From: JALZAI01 sp038207565
GTDB lineage: Bacteria; Actinomycetota; Actinomycetes; Mycobacteriales; Jatrophihabitantaceae
Direction: 5' to 3'
Length of the DNA stretch: 64,000 bases
NCBI GenBank assembly: GCA_038207565.1
Contig: JBBQZQ010000019.1
Span: 11,770 to 75,769 of the forward strand
Below, one piece after another: positions 56,941 to 64,000 of this stretch; the first letter of the stretch is position 1, and every line of letters starts with the position of its first letter. The notes beneath the pieces are model-generated. The model was not told where the DNA came from. It saw only the letters and a list, made by a program, of their open reading frames with translations, and made no database searches. A program made the position numbers and the translations under genes.

Positions 56941-59268
56941 ATGGGCGTGAAGATGGTCGGTGCGAGCGTCAACCGCACCGAGGACCCGCGCCTACTGCGC
57001 GGCGAGGCCGCCTACCTCGACGACCTCCAATTCCCGGGGCTGCTACACATGGCGGTGCTGCGCAGCCCGCACGCACACGCCCGCGTGGTGTCGGTCGATG
57101 TCAGCGCCGCCCGCAGCATGGCCGGCGTGGTCGACGTGTTCACCGCCACCGACCTGGGACCGAACCCGCCGGGCATCCCGTTCTTCTACGCACCTGACTC
57201 CTTCCGACCGGCTCCGCAGTATCCGCTGGCCATCGACACCGTGCGATATGTCGGCGAGGGGATCGCGGTCGTCGTCGCGGACAGCCGGCATGTCGCGGAG
57301 GACGCGCTCGAACTGATCGAGGTGGAGTACCAGCCGCTCGAAGCAGTGGTGGACGCCTACGCCGCGATCCAGCCCGGGGCACCGGTCCTTCACGACAACG
57401 CTCCGGACAACGTGGCGGCGACGTTGATCTACGAGAACGGCGACGTCGAGGCTGCCTTCGCCGGCGCCGACCGGGTGATCAGCCAGCGGCTGGATATGCA
57501 GCGCTACACCGGCGTCCCCATGGAGACGCGCGGCGTCGTCGGCCATCGCGACCCCGTCACGGGCGAGATGACGGTGTGGGATTCCACCCAGTGGCCGCAC
57601 ACGGTGCGAACGGTCCTTGCCGGGATGCTCGGCGTCCCGGCGCGGGCAATCCGGGTGGTCATTCCCGACATCGGCGGCGGGTTCGGGATCAAGGCCGACT
57701 TCTATCCCGAGGACTTCCTGGTTCCGTTCGCCGCGACCCGCATCGGCCGACCGGTGAAGTGGATCGAGGACCGCAACGAGCACTTCCTGAGCATCGCCCA
57801 CTCCCGGGAGCAAATCCACGAGGTCGACATCGCTGTGCAGAACGACGGCACGATCCTGGGCCTGCGCGCCCGCCACATCACCGACTGCGGCGCCTATCAG
57901 CGCCCGCTCGGGCTCGTCAACGCGTCGCTGGCCGCGACGAGCCTTGCCGGGATCTACCGGGTGCCCGCCCTCCGGGTGGAGGCGGTCTGCGCATCCACGA
58001 ACAAGGCGCCGGCGTCGGCCTATCGCGGGGCCGGCGCGCCCGAGGCCACCTTCGCCCGGGAACGGCTGCTCGACATCGTCGCCCGCGAACTGGGCATGGA
58101 CCGGGCCGAGTTGCGCCGCAAGAACCTGCTCACGCCCGCCGAACTGCCCTACGACACCGGCCTGGTCTCGCTGGAGGCCGCCGTCGTCCTGGACAGCGGG
58201 AACTTCCCGGCGGCGTTCGAAAAGGCGCTGGAGATGGTCGACTACACCGGCTTCGCCGCGCGGCAGGAGGCAGCCCGCACCGAGGGCCGGCTCATCGGGC
58301 TGGGCATCTGCGTGTACCACCAGCTGACCGGCACCGGGCCCTTCGAGGGCGGCAGCGTGCGCGTCGATCCCACCGGCGAGGTCACCATAAATTCCGGCGC
58401 TGCGCCGCAGGGGCAGGGCACGGCGACGATGCTCGCCCAGATCGCCGCGGACGAGCTGCAGGTGCCGCACGACTCGATCAAGGTCGTGTTCGGAGACACC
58501 GGACGGCTCGCGCACGGCATGGGCACCTACGCCAGCCGCAACGCCGTCATGGCCGGGACCGCGGTGGTGATGGCCGCGACGAAGGTGCGCGAGAAGGCCT
58601 TGGCGCTGGCCGCCCACCTCCTGGAGGCCGACCAGGACGACCTCGTCCTGGAGGACGGCTACGCCTCGCTGAAGGGCGTCCCGACGTCGCGGGTGAGCTG
58701 GCCGGAGATCGCGTCCGCCGCCACGCCGGGCGGCAACCGGCCGGAGGGGATGGAGCCGGACCTGGAATCGGTGCAGTACTTCGAGAACATGGCAGCGCCC
58801 TACTCCTACGGCATCCACATCGCCGAGGCCGAGGTCGACCCGGACACCGGCTACACGACCGTGACCCGCTACGTCGTCGTGAACGACGCGGGCACGATCA
58901 TCAACCCCCGCAACGCCGAGGGGCAGATTGCCGGCGGCGTGGCCCAGGGCCTGGGCGGCGCCCTGATGGAGGAATTGGTGTACGCCTCCGACGGCCAGCC
59001 GCAGTCGACGTCGTTCATGGACTATCTGATGCCGGGCAGCCTTGACGTGCCCGACATCGAGATCGGGCACCTGGAGAGCAAGTCCCCACTGAACCCCCTG
59101 GGGGTCAAGGGCATGGGTGAGGGCGGCGCGATCGGGGGGCACGCCGCGGTGGCCAACGCCGTCGCCGACGCGATCGAGCACCTGGGGGCGACCGTCACCC
59201 GGACCCCCCTGAAGCCGGCCACCGTGTGGGCGCTCATTCAGGCTGCGAGTGCCGGTACTCCGACGTGA
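56941..59268 (+). CDS. molybdenum hydroxylase Mo-cofactor subunit (xanthine-dehydrogenase-like)
   Basis: 775 residues. The active-site loop reads SAYRGAGAPEA, the form II (AYRGAGR-like) pattern, not the AYxCSFR of true CO dehydrogenase; so CO is not the substrate. The catalytic Glu lies in KGMGEGGAIGG. Context (PucR, amidohydrolase) points to a purine or related N-heterocycle. Its stop overlaps the deaminase start by GTGA. Confidence 0.93.
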   Translation: MGVKMVGASVNRTEDPRLLRGEAAYLDDLQFPGLLHMAVLRSPHAHARVVSVDVSAARSMAGVVDVFTATDLGPNPPGIPFFYAPDSFRPAPQYPLAIDTVRYVGEGIAVVVADSRHVAEDALELIEVEYQPLEAVVDAYAAIQPGAPVLHDNAPDNVAATLIYENGDVEAAFAGADRVISQRLDMQRYTGVPMETRGVVGHRDPVTGEMTVWDSTQWPHTVRTVLAGMLGVPARAIRVVIPDIGGGFGIKADFYPEDFLVPFAATRIGRPVKWIEDRNEHFLSIAHSREQIHEVDIAVQNDGTILGLRARHITDCGAYQRPLGLVNASLAATSLAGIYRVPALRVEAVCASTNKAPASAYRGAGAPEATFARERLLDIVARELGMDRAELRRKNLLTPAELPYDTGLVSLEAAVVLDSGNFPAAFEKALEMVDYTGFAARQEAARTEGRLIGLGICVYHQLTGTGPFEGGSVRVDPTGEVTINSGAAPQGQGTATMLAQIAADELQVPHDSIKVVFGDTGRLAHGMGTYASRNAVMAGTAVVMAATKVREKALALAAHLLEADQDDLVLEDGYASLKGVPTSRVSWPEIASAATPGGNRPEGMEPDLESVQYFENMAAPYSYGIHIAEAEVDPDTGYTTVTRYVVVNDAGTIINPRNAEGQIAGGVAQGLGGALMEELVYASDGQPQSTSFMDYLMPGSLDVPDIEIGHLESKSPLNPLGVKGMGEGGAIGGHAAVANAVADAIEHLGATVTRTPLKPATVWALIQAASAGTPT

Positions 59269-60689
59269 GCGACGGAGCGCGGATCCCGGGCGGCGGGGTC
59301 GTCACCGTGCTCTCCGGGGCGACCGTCATCACCGTGGACGGCGCTCGCCGGGTGCTGAGCGACGGGGCGGTGGCGTTCACCGACGCGATCCTGGCCGTCG
59401 GAAGCGCCAGTGAGATCGCCGCCGCCTACCCGGACGCCGATGTCGTCGACTGTTGCGGGCGGGTCGTCGTTCCGGGGTTCGTCAACACCCACACCCACCT
59501 GTTCCAGACCCTGCTCAAGGGGCTGGGCGACGACCGCGTGCTGTCGGACTGGTTCCTGGCGATGACCGGTCCCTCAGCGGCGCAGCTCACGCCGGAGGAT
59601 TGTTACGCCGGGGCGCTGCACGGGTGCGCCGAGGCATTGACCACCGGGACGACAACGCTGCTCGACTTCATGTACGTGCACCCGCGCGGCGGGCTCGCGG
59701 ACGCGGTGACAGCCGCAATGTCGAGGGTCGGGATCCGGGGCGTGATGGCACGCGGATACATGACCGCGGGCGATGACGTCGGCACACCGTCTGAACTGAT
59801 CGAGCCTCTGGACGCGGCCTTGGCCGACGCTGAGCGCCTGATCGGCGAATGGAACCGGCCGGGGTCGCGGGTCACCGTCGGGCTGGCGCCGTGCATGAGC
59901 TGGTCGGTGGACGAGCCGACGCTGCGCGAGACCCGGGCGCTCGCCGACCGGACCGGCGCGCTCGTGACGATGCACCTCGCGGAGTCACCGTTCGATGTCG
60001 AGGAGTCCGTCCGCCGGTTCGGAATGCGGGACGTGCCGTTCGCCGCGCACACCGGGCTGCTGGGCCCAGACCTGTTGGCGGCGCACTGCGTGCAGGTCGA
60101 CGCACATGACCTCGACGTGATCGCCGAGTCGGACACCAAGGTGTCGCACAACCCGTGTTCCAACCTCTACCTCGGGTCGGGCTTCGCGCCCGTGCCCGCG
60201 ATGCACCGGCGCGGGATCACGGTCGGGCTGGCCTCGGACGGTCCGGCTTCATCATCGAATCACTCGATGCTGCAGGCGATGAAGTTCGCTGCGCTCCTGC
60301 ACAAGGGCGTACATCGCGATCCGCAGATCATGACGGCGGAGAAAGCGCTCGAGATGGCCACCCTCGACGGCGCCCGTGCCCTCGGCATGGCTGACGAGAT
60401 CGGGTCGCTCGAGGTCGGCAAACGGGCCGACATCGTGGTGCTCGACATGGCCAACCTGTGCGTGACGCCCGTGCACGCGGCGGTGTCGTCGCTGGTCTAC
60501 AGCCAGCGTGGCGACGAGGTCGAGCGGGTCTACGTCAACGGCCGGCTCGTGGTGGACGGCGGGGTACTGGCTACGGCCGACGAGGCTGAGATCCGCTCGC
60601 GCTCCGCGGCAGCCGCAGCCGGGCTGGCGGCGCGAGCAGGCACCGCTCGCCTCGTCGAGCGGGACTGGCGGTCGTTCGCCGGCGCCTGA
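59265..60689 (+). CDS. amidohydrolase, 8-oxoguanine/guanine-deaminase-like
   Basis: 474 residues of the TRZ/ATZ clan of metal amidohydrolases. Metal ligands: HTHLFQTLLKGLGDD (HxH), MHLAESPFD, AHCVQVDAHD and the catalytic Asp in ASDGPASSSNHSM. VLSDWF and the HxH-LFQ pattern resemble 8-oxoguanine and SAH deaminases. Fused by overlap with the Mo hydroxylase, it likely deaminates the same purine series. GTG at 59265. Confidence 0.9.
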   Translation: MSDGARIPGGGVVTVLSGATVITVDGARRVLSDGAVAFTDAILAVGSASEIAAAYPDADVVDCCGRVVVPGFVNTHTHLFQTLLKGLGDDRVLSDWFLAMTGPSAAQLTPEDCYAGALHGCAEALTTGTTTLLDFMYVHPRGGLADAVTAAMSRVGIRGVMARGYMTAGDDVGTPSELIEPLDAALADAERLIGEWNRPGSRVTVGLAPCMSWSVDEPTLRETRALADRTGALVTMHLAESPFDVEESVRRFGMRDVPFAAHTGLLGPDLLAAHCVQVDAHDLDVIAESDTKVSHNPCSNLYLGSGFAPVPAMHRRGITVGLASDGPASSSNHSMLQAMKFAALLHKGVHRDPQIMTAEKALEMATLDGARALGMADEIGSLEVGKRADIVVLDMANLCVTPVHAAVSSLVYSQRGDEVERVYVNGRLVVDGGVLATADEAEIRSRSAAAAAGLAARAGTARLVERDWRSFAGA

Positions 60690-60749
60690 CTGGGCCCGTG
60701 CCAGCCCGCTCCGGAGGGACCGCTAGCCTGCGCGATCGGTGTCTTTCGG

Positions 60750-61097
60750 CTACAGCTGGAGGTGCAGGCGCAGGGCGTCGTCGAGTTCGGCCATCAGTTG
60801 TGTCGGGACTCGGGCTACGACGGGCCCGACGCGTTCGAGACTGACGGAGCGAATCTGCTCGGCTTGTGCCTTGGAGTCGACGCGCAGGCCCGTCGCATCG
60901 GCCGGCAGGAGGGTCTGGAACGGGAAGACCCGGGCGACATTGCTCGTCACGGGAACGACGGTGACCACCCCGCGACCAGCGCGTTCCGCCGCGGCGTTGG
61001 GACGGTCGTTGCTGACGATGACGGCCGGCCGGCGCTTGTTCGCTTCACTTCCTCGCACTGGCTCGAGATCGGTCAGGCAGATGTCACCGCGCAGCAT
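60750..61097 (-). CDS. mazF: MazF-family endoribonuclease toxin
   Basis: 115 residues. MLRGDICLTDLEPVRGSEANKRRPAVIVSND is the MazF/PemK start with the catalytic Arg in the KRRPAVIVS strand; a Thr-containing VVTVVPVTSN strand follows. Sequence-specific mRNA interferase. The start overlaps the antitoxin stop by 14 nt. GC content and codon use match the neighbours. Confidence 0.92.
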   Translation of the reverse strand: MLRGDICLTDLEPVRGSEANKRRPAVIVSNDRPNAAAERAGRGVVTVVPVTSNVARVFPFQTLLPADATGLRVDSKAQAEQIRSVSLERVGPVVARVPTQLMAELDDALRLHLQL

Positions 61098-61314
61098 CGG
61101 CCAGCCCGTCGGGCGCCGTCGTGTCCCATTCCGCCTGCTCACCCGAGGACGCCCACTCGTCCCAGGCGGCGGTGTAGTCCTGCTCGAGATCGGGGTAGCG
61201 CAGCATCCGGATCGCTTGCTGCACGGCTGCCGAGCGTGACGGTAACCCGGACGCGCGCGCGTAGGCGTCGAGCGCTGCGACGTCGTCGTCCGAGAGGCTG
61301 ATACTCAACTTCAT
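61084..61314 (-). CDS. mazE: ribbon-helix-helix antitoxin for the adjacent MazF
   Basis: 76 residues. MKLSISLSDDDVAALDAYARASGLPSRSAAVQQAIRML is a ribbon-helix-helix DNA-binding unit, not the AbrB fold of classical MazE; mycobacterial MazE proteins also use this form. The acidic C-terminus (DLEQDYTAAWDEWASSGEQAEWDTT) would wrap the toxin. TAGTAT (complement of 61321-61326) is 6 nt before the ATG, a leaderless autoregulated start. Confidence 0.88.
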   Translation of the reverse strand: MKLSISLSDDDVAALDAYARASGLPSRSAAVQQAIRMLRYPDLEQDYTAAWDEWASSGEQAEWDTTAPDGLADAAR

Positions 61315-61571
61315 ACTGCAATACTACCGTGGTCATACCCGTTCGAATCCGGACGACACAACGAGGAGCACCCGCGACGAGATGGCACGCGGCGGGCACC
61401 CCGAGCCGTCCACGACCACGGCAGGCGGTTCCGGACGGAGCTGACGTGAAACATGCTGGACACCAGGCGAGCGTAGGCGACGTCGGCCACACAGCCGATC
61501 CCGTTATCGCGCGGCGCAGTGCGTCCCATCCGATCGCGCGGTCATGGCGCTGTTGAAGTCGTCGTTGCGCG

Positions 61572-61982
61572 TTACGGAGCAGCGCTGAGTCTCTCGGTTG
61601 GTTGTCCGGTGATCTCGGCGATGAGCTCGAAGTCCTTGTCCAGGTGTAGGACTACAAGGCCGGCCAGCTCGGCGGTGGCGGCGACGATGAGATCTGGGAC
61701 TGATGGAGCGCGGTGTCGTCCGCTGTCGGCAAACAGCGTCTGGACCTCGATGGCGCGGCCCTCGATCGCCGGAGTTTGGTACTCGAGCGGCATCGACGCC
61801 AGCGGTGCCCGGCGCGCGGCGTTGCGCAGATCCGGTCCGGATCGGGCTCAGTACCCGATCTCGATGCGAGTCACTACGGCGATGCGGACTAGGCCGCGGT
61901 CGATGCGTTCAGCCCAGGACGCGGCGTCGGGACTGGCGCCGATTCGAGCTAGGGCGGAGGTATCGATGAGCCACCCGGTCAC
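61572..61982 (-). pseudogene. vapC: vapC toxin gene interrupted by an in-frame stop
   Basis: 136 codons of a PIN-domain toxin in one frame: VTGWLIDTSALARIG (first Asp), VVTRIEIGY, then TGA at 61850-61848 (codon 45), then ARSGPDLRNAARRAPLASMPLEY and SVPDLIVAATAELAGLVVLHLDKDFELIAEITGQP, with all later PIN acids in place. A single base change explains the stop. GTG at 61982 overlaps the vapB stop by GTGA. Confidence 0.85.
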
Positions 61983-62200
61983 TCCCACGCGCCCTTCATC
62001 ACCTCCGCGTCGGCAAGGTCGACGAAGGTGACCGCGAATTCGTTCAGGTCGGCGACCGTGACGGGTTCCGTAGCGGTCGCGACCTCCTGGGCGAGGCGGC
62101 GCCGCAGGTACTCGGTGCGCGACAGTCCGAGGCGAGCGGCGCGGGCGTCGACGGCGGCGATCACGTCGTCGGGTACATCGCGGACCAGGACATCGGTCAT
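61979..62200 (-). CDS. vapB: VapB antitoxin
   Basis: 73 residues. TDVLVRDVPDDVIAAVDARAARLGLSRTEYLRRRLAQE is an Arc-type ribbon-helix-helix; the C-terminal ADLNEFAVTFVDLADAEVMKGAWE is the toxin-binding tail. It remains intact though its partner is broken. A TATCAT -10-like sequence lies about 25 nt before the ATG. Confidence 0.9.
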   Translation of the reverse strand: MTDVLVRDVPDDVIAAVDARAARLGLSRTEYLRRRLAQEVATATEPVTVADLNEFAVTFVDLADAEVMKGAWE

Positions 62201-62487
62201 GGAACACCCCCAGTGATATCTCATGATAGCGCGGCATTTGGGGCGTCGCAGACACACCGATTGGGCACGCGCTGGGTACGCCGATGTCGGAGGTACATCA
62301 CGAGAACAACCGCGCCCACGGAACGCAAGGTGTGCTGGCATCGATGCTGCTCGTTCCGTCGTGACGATTTGCGGCGGAGGGAAGCTCTCGACGTGGTTCA
62401 GTGCGCCGCTAGGATGCCGCTGACCGGCCATTGTCGAGCCGATGAGTAGGGAAGTAAACGCTACAGCCCAGTAATTTCGGGGAAATC

Positions 62488-62534
62488 TGGTGCGCCCGGC
62501 AGGATTCGAACCTGCAACCTCTTGATCCGTAGTC
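62488..62534 (-). tRNA. 3' fragment of tRNA-Arg, probable attachment site
   Basis: Read on the minus strand: GACTACGGATC (anticodon loop, ACG), variable loop, GGTTCGAATCC T-loop, GGGCGCACCA acceptor end. These 47 bp are the 3' half of a tRNA-Arg(ACG). The D arm and 5' acceptor strand are absent; AT-rich unrelated sequence starts right at the anticodon stem. Such a truncated copy is what a tyrosine integrase leaves at the far end of an inserted element. Confidence 0.8.
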
Positions 62535-62662
62535 ATTTATTATGCCCCTGCATTTCATAAATCTCTCGGGCTCTACTGCATTGCAGGGCTCGGATTTGCT
62601 GGGCTACGTCCAGTTGACTCTTGTTGGTGAATCATGATCTCTAGCGGAGGTTTTCGGAATTC

Positions 62663-62681
62663 TTGCGGACTTTTTGCGGAC
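62663..62681. repeat. paired TTGCGGAC repeats near the attachment site
   Basis: TTGCGGAC at 62663-62670 and 62674-62681, an 11-bp period, about 130 bp from the tRNA fragment in an AT-richer stretch. Arm-type binding sites of tyrosine integrases have this form. The region 62535-62770 contains no gene I can support. Confidence 0.45.
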
Positions 62682-62770
62682 CGACAAAGATCAAGTTCTA
62701 TTTTGGCCAAGATCATCTGTTGTGCAAGGCGTCGCGCTCTGCCGCTTGCCACGGCCCAGCTGGGGACGGC

Positions 62771-63389
62771 TCAGGTGATGGGCGGTGATGGTCGGATGAC
62801 CAGGACGCTCGGCACGGGGCTGGTTGCGGCGATCCAGTCCCGCACCACCGGATCGATGTGCCCGGCCAGCAGTAGACAGTCGTCGTACCACTCGCCCACA
62901 GGTTCACTCCACACGCTCTTGATGTGCCAGCCGCTTGCGGAACCCCTGCGTGCAGACGCACCACCGGGTCCGTCCTCGACCACCGACGGGCTAGGAGAAA
63001 CCGCCAGAACCCGAAGCTGAGCTCGCTGACCACCTGCCCATATCCAGTCGGCTTGCCCTTCGCCCGCACCCGTCGCTGTGCAATGACGATGTCGTCACGT
63101 GCCCGCTGGTCGAGCCCCACGCGGGGGTCGTCCAACCACGAGATGGTGCTGCTGCGCTGTTGCTGCCGGGCCTGCATTCTGGCGGCCAGGGCGTTGCGAA
63201 GCAGCACCTCGACGTGTCCGAGCGTCTCCAGAACGTGCCGGCCAACTGCCCGTTCCAGCGATACAGTTCGACCGCAGCGAGAAGGTCACCGCCGCAGGCG
63301 CGCCGATAACTCGCCAACCGCTCCGGACTCATCGTGACCTCGACCCGGGCGGCGCTCGCCGCATCGAGCGGTGGCGGCGGCCCTGACAT
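62771..63389 (-). pseudogene. broken Abi-like gene
   Basis: Three frames carry consecutive parts. First SPERLASYRRACGGDLLAAVELYRWNGQLAGTFW; after a shift near 63200, LLRNALAARMQARQQQRSSTISWLDDPR to VVSELSFGFWRFLLARRW; after a deletion and second shift, DDCLLLAGHIDPVVRDWIAATSPVPSVLVIRP. These are the start, middle and end of an Abi-family protein. The RN...H segment expected in the missing part (HEPN-like active site) is lost. Confidence 0.75.
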
Positions 63390-63888
63390 CTGAGCTAAAC
63401 TAGTCCCCGAAGACCCCGGAACGGTCCCTGGTAGCCCTCGGGCAGGCCACACCGCCGGGGTTTTGTCATTCGCCGACGAATAGCAGCCCTCGCAACGCCG
63501 GAGAGCTCCCGATCAAAGACCGCCAGCTCGCACGGGCGCGTGTTCGAGTTCGAGAGAGTTAGGCAAGCGCACTCACATGGCCGCTGCCGTTGATGGCGGA
63601 TTCCAGCGAACGTCGCAACGGGATGAGGTTTGAAACTACTCCATTGGATCAAGCAATCGCACGCGGACAGTGGCATGAGCGTGCTCACGCAGCGCGGCAT
63701 AGCGGACGTTACGACGTCAGGCATATCAGCTACTTCATCGCGCAGACAACATCTAGCGTGATGGTGCTCCCGATTGAGACGATCGCGGGTTTGTCAGCCC
63801 GACACGGTGGTGTCGCAGGTGCCGGGTCGATGTTGAAGCTGGGTGATGTTGCGGCTAAGCCCGGATCCACCGTGCATACGTGAGTTGA
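63390..63888. other. 500-bp stretch with no supported gene
   Basis: An inverted repeat ACCCCGG (63413-63419) / CCGGGGT (63465-63471) followed by TTT could end a plus-strand transcript. A plus-strand frame at 63593-63883 (96 codons) has no ribosome-binding site or family I recognise, and its base use is unlike the genes to the left; a minus-strand frame overlaps it. Probably element sequence or debris. Confidence 0.4.
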
Positions 63889-64000
63889 TCAAGCTTCTGG
63901 GCAGATGGTCTTGAGTGTGACGGCGGGCAGTATGAGGTGGCCGGTGTGCCGGCTTCTCCGAGGTCCCTGGTCGCGGTGGTCGATGGCCTGTTGTTCAGCG
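63889..64000 (+). other. open frame running off the window end
   Basis: From 63889 a plus-strand frame with strong GC third positions reads FWADGLECDGGQYEVAGVP, then ASPRSLVAVVDGLLFS, to the end of the window. The rhythm resembles the N-terminus of DUF222/HNH proteins but is too short to claim. A minus-strand frame is open too. Confidence 0.2.

Noticed and set aside
57043..59181. 712-codon minus-strand frame opposite the Mo hydroxylase subunit
   Set aside because: Shadow of a well-recognised gene; no domain, no ribosome-binding site.
56941..59268. Carbon monoxide dehydrogenase large subunit
   Set aside because: The AYxCSFR active-site loop of CO dehydrogenase is replaced by AYRGAGAP.
62488..62534. 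Complete tRNA gene
   Set aside because: No D arm, no 5' acceptor strand and no 5' half of the anticodon stem can be found on the right side.
63593..63883. 96-codon plus-strand gene
   Set aside because: No recognised domain, no ribosome-binding site, and overlap with an equally open minus-strand frame; not enough to call.

Overview
The window comes from a high-GC (about 70%), mycothiol-producing actinobacterium. The evidence is mshD, an MptB-type mannosyltransferase, a nitrobindin-like FABP protein, many GTG and TTG starts, and many starts preceded by TANNNT at 6-7 nt (leaderless transcripts). Gene order at 24.4-34.4 kb (ygfZ, class IV aminotransferase, FABP, sseC, rhodanese, GlnR-like regulator, mshD, phoU, pstB) follows my recollection of the mycobacterial ygfZ-mshD-pho block, but the rest of the map is not mycobacterial. 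I cannot name the genus.

Left third (1-24 kb): the 3' end of recD; small unknowns; ethanolamine ammonia-lyase eutBC; a HAD phosphatase; a stand-alone flap/5' exonuclease ending in a textbook beta-clamp motif. A complete phenylacetyl-CoA epoxidase operon follows (paaZABCDE, minus strand), divergent from paaI-paaR across a palindromic operator. Next come two fused gene fragments, an OmpR-type two-component pair, a secreted DUF5666-like protein, an MptB-like glycosyltransferase, DUF2516, an XRE regulator with Pro/Ala repeats, and a COG0701 permease behind a CsoR-like operator.

Middle (22-44 kb): a minus-strand run fur-ygfZ-crcB-crcB reads away from a leaderless pabC-like gene. The sulfur block (DsrE-like protein, sseC, rhodanese) is preceded by a leaderless cysteine-rich leader peptide that fits a cysteine attenuator. 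GlnR-like regulator and mshD follow, then a receiver-less winged-helix gene, phoU and pstSCAB behind a PHO box. Then come a GMC (cholesterol-oxidase-like) oxidoreductase behind a perfect palindrome, HMG-CoA lyase, a PPOX protein, an NADP oxidoreductase, and a divergent GntR/PrmC-like pair.

Right third (44-64 kb): a three-gene Tat peptide, DUF4331 and His-rich operon; MFS, M56 peptidase, BlaI, DedA, PAP2, DedA; a secreted phosphodiesterase. A PucR regulator lies divergent from a molybdenum hydroxylase operon (FAD, 2Fe-2S and Mo subunits) plus an amidohydrolase, probably for purine oxidation. A mazEF module and a vapBC module whose toxin carries an in-frame stop come next. At 62.49 kb a 3' fragment of a tRNA-Arg looks like the left attachment scar of an integrated element. 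The decayed Abi-like gene beyond it belongs to that element.

Recurring oddities are short tandem repeats at 3' ends and upstream regions (unit lengths 10, 13, 14, 15, 18 and 30 bp), several long perfect hairpins, and a high density of gene remnants. No CRISPR array, rRNA, intact tRNA or complete insertion sequence was seen.
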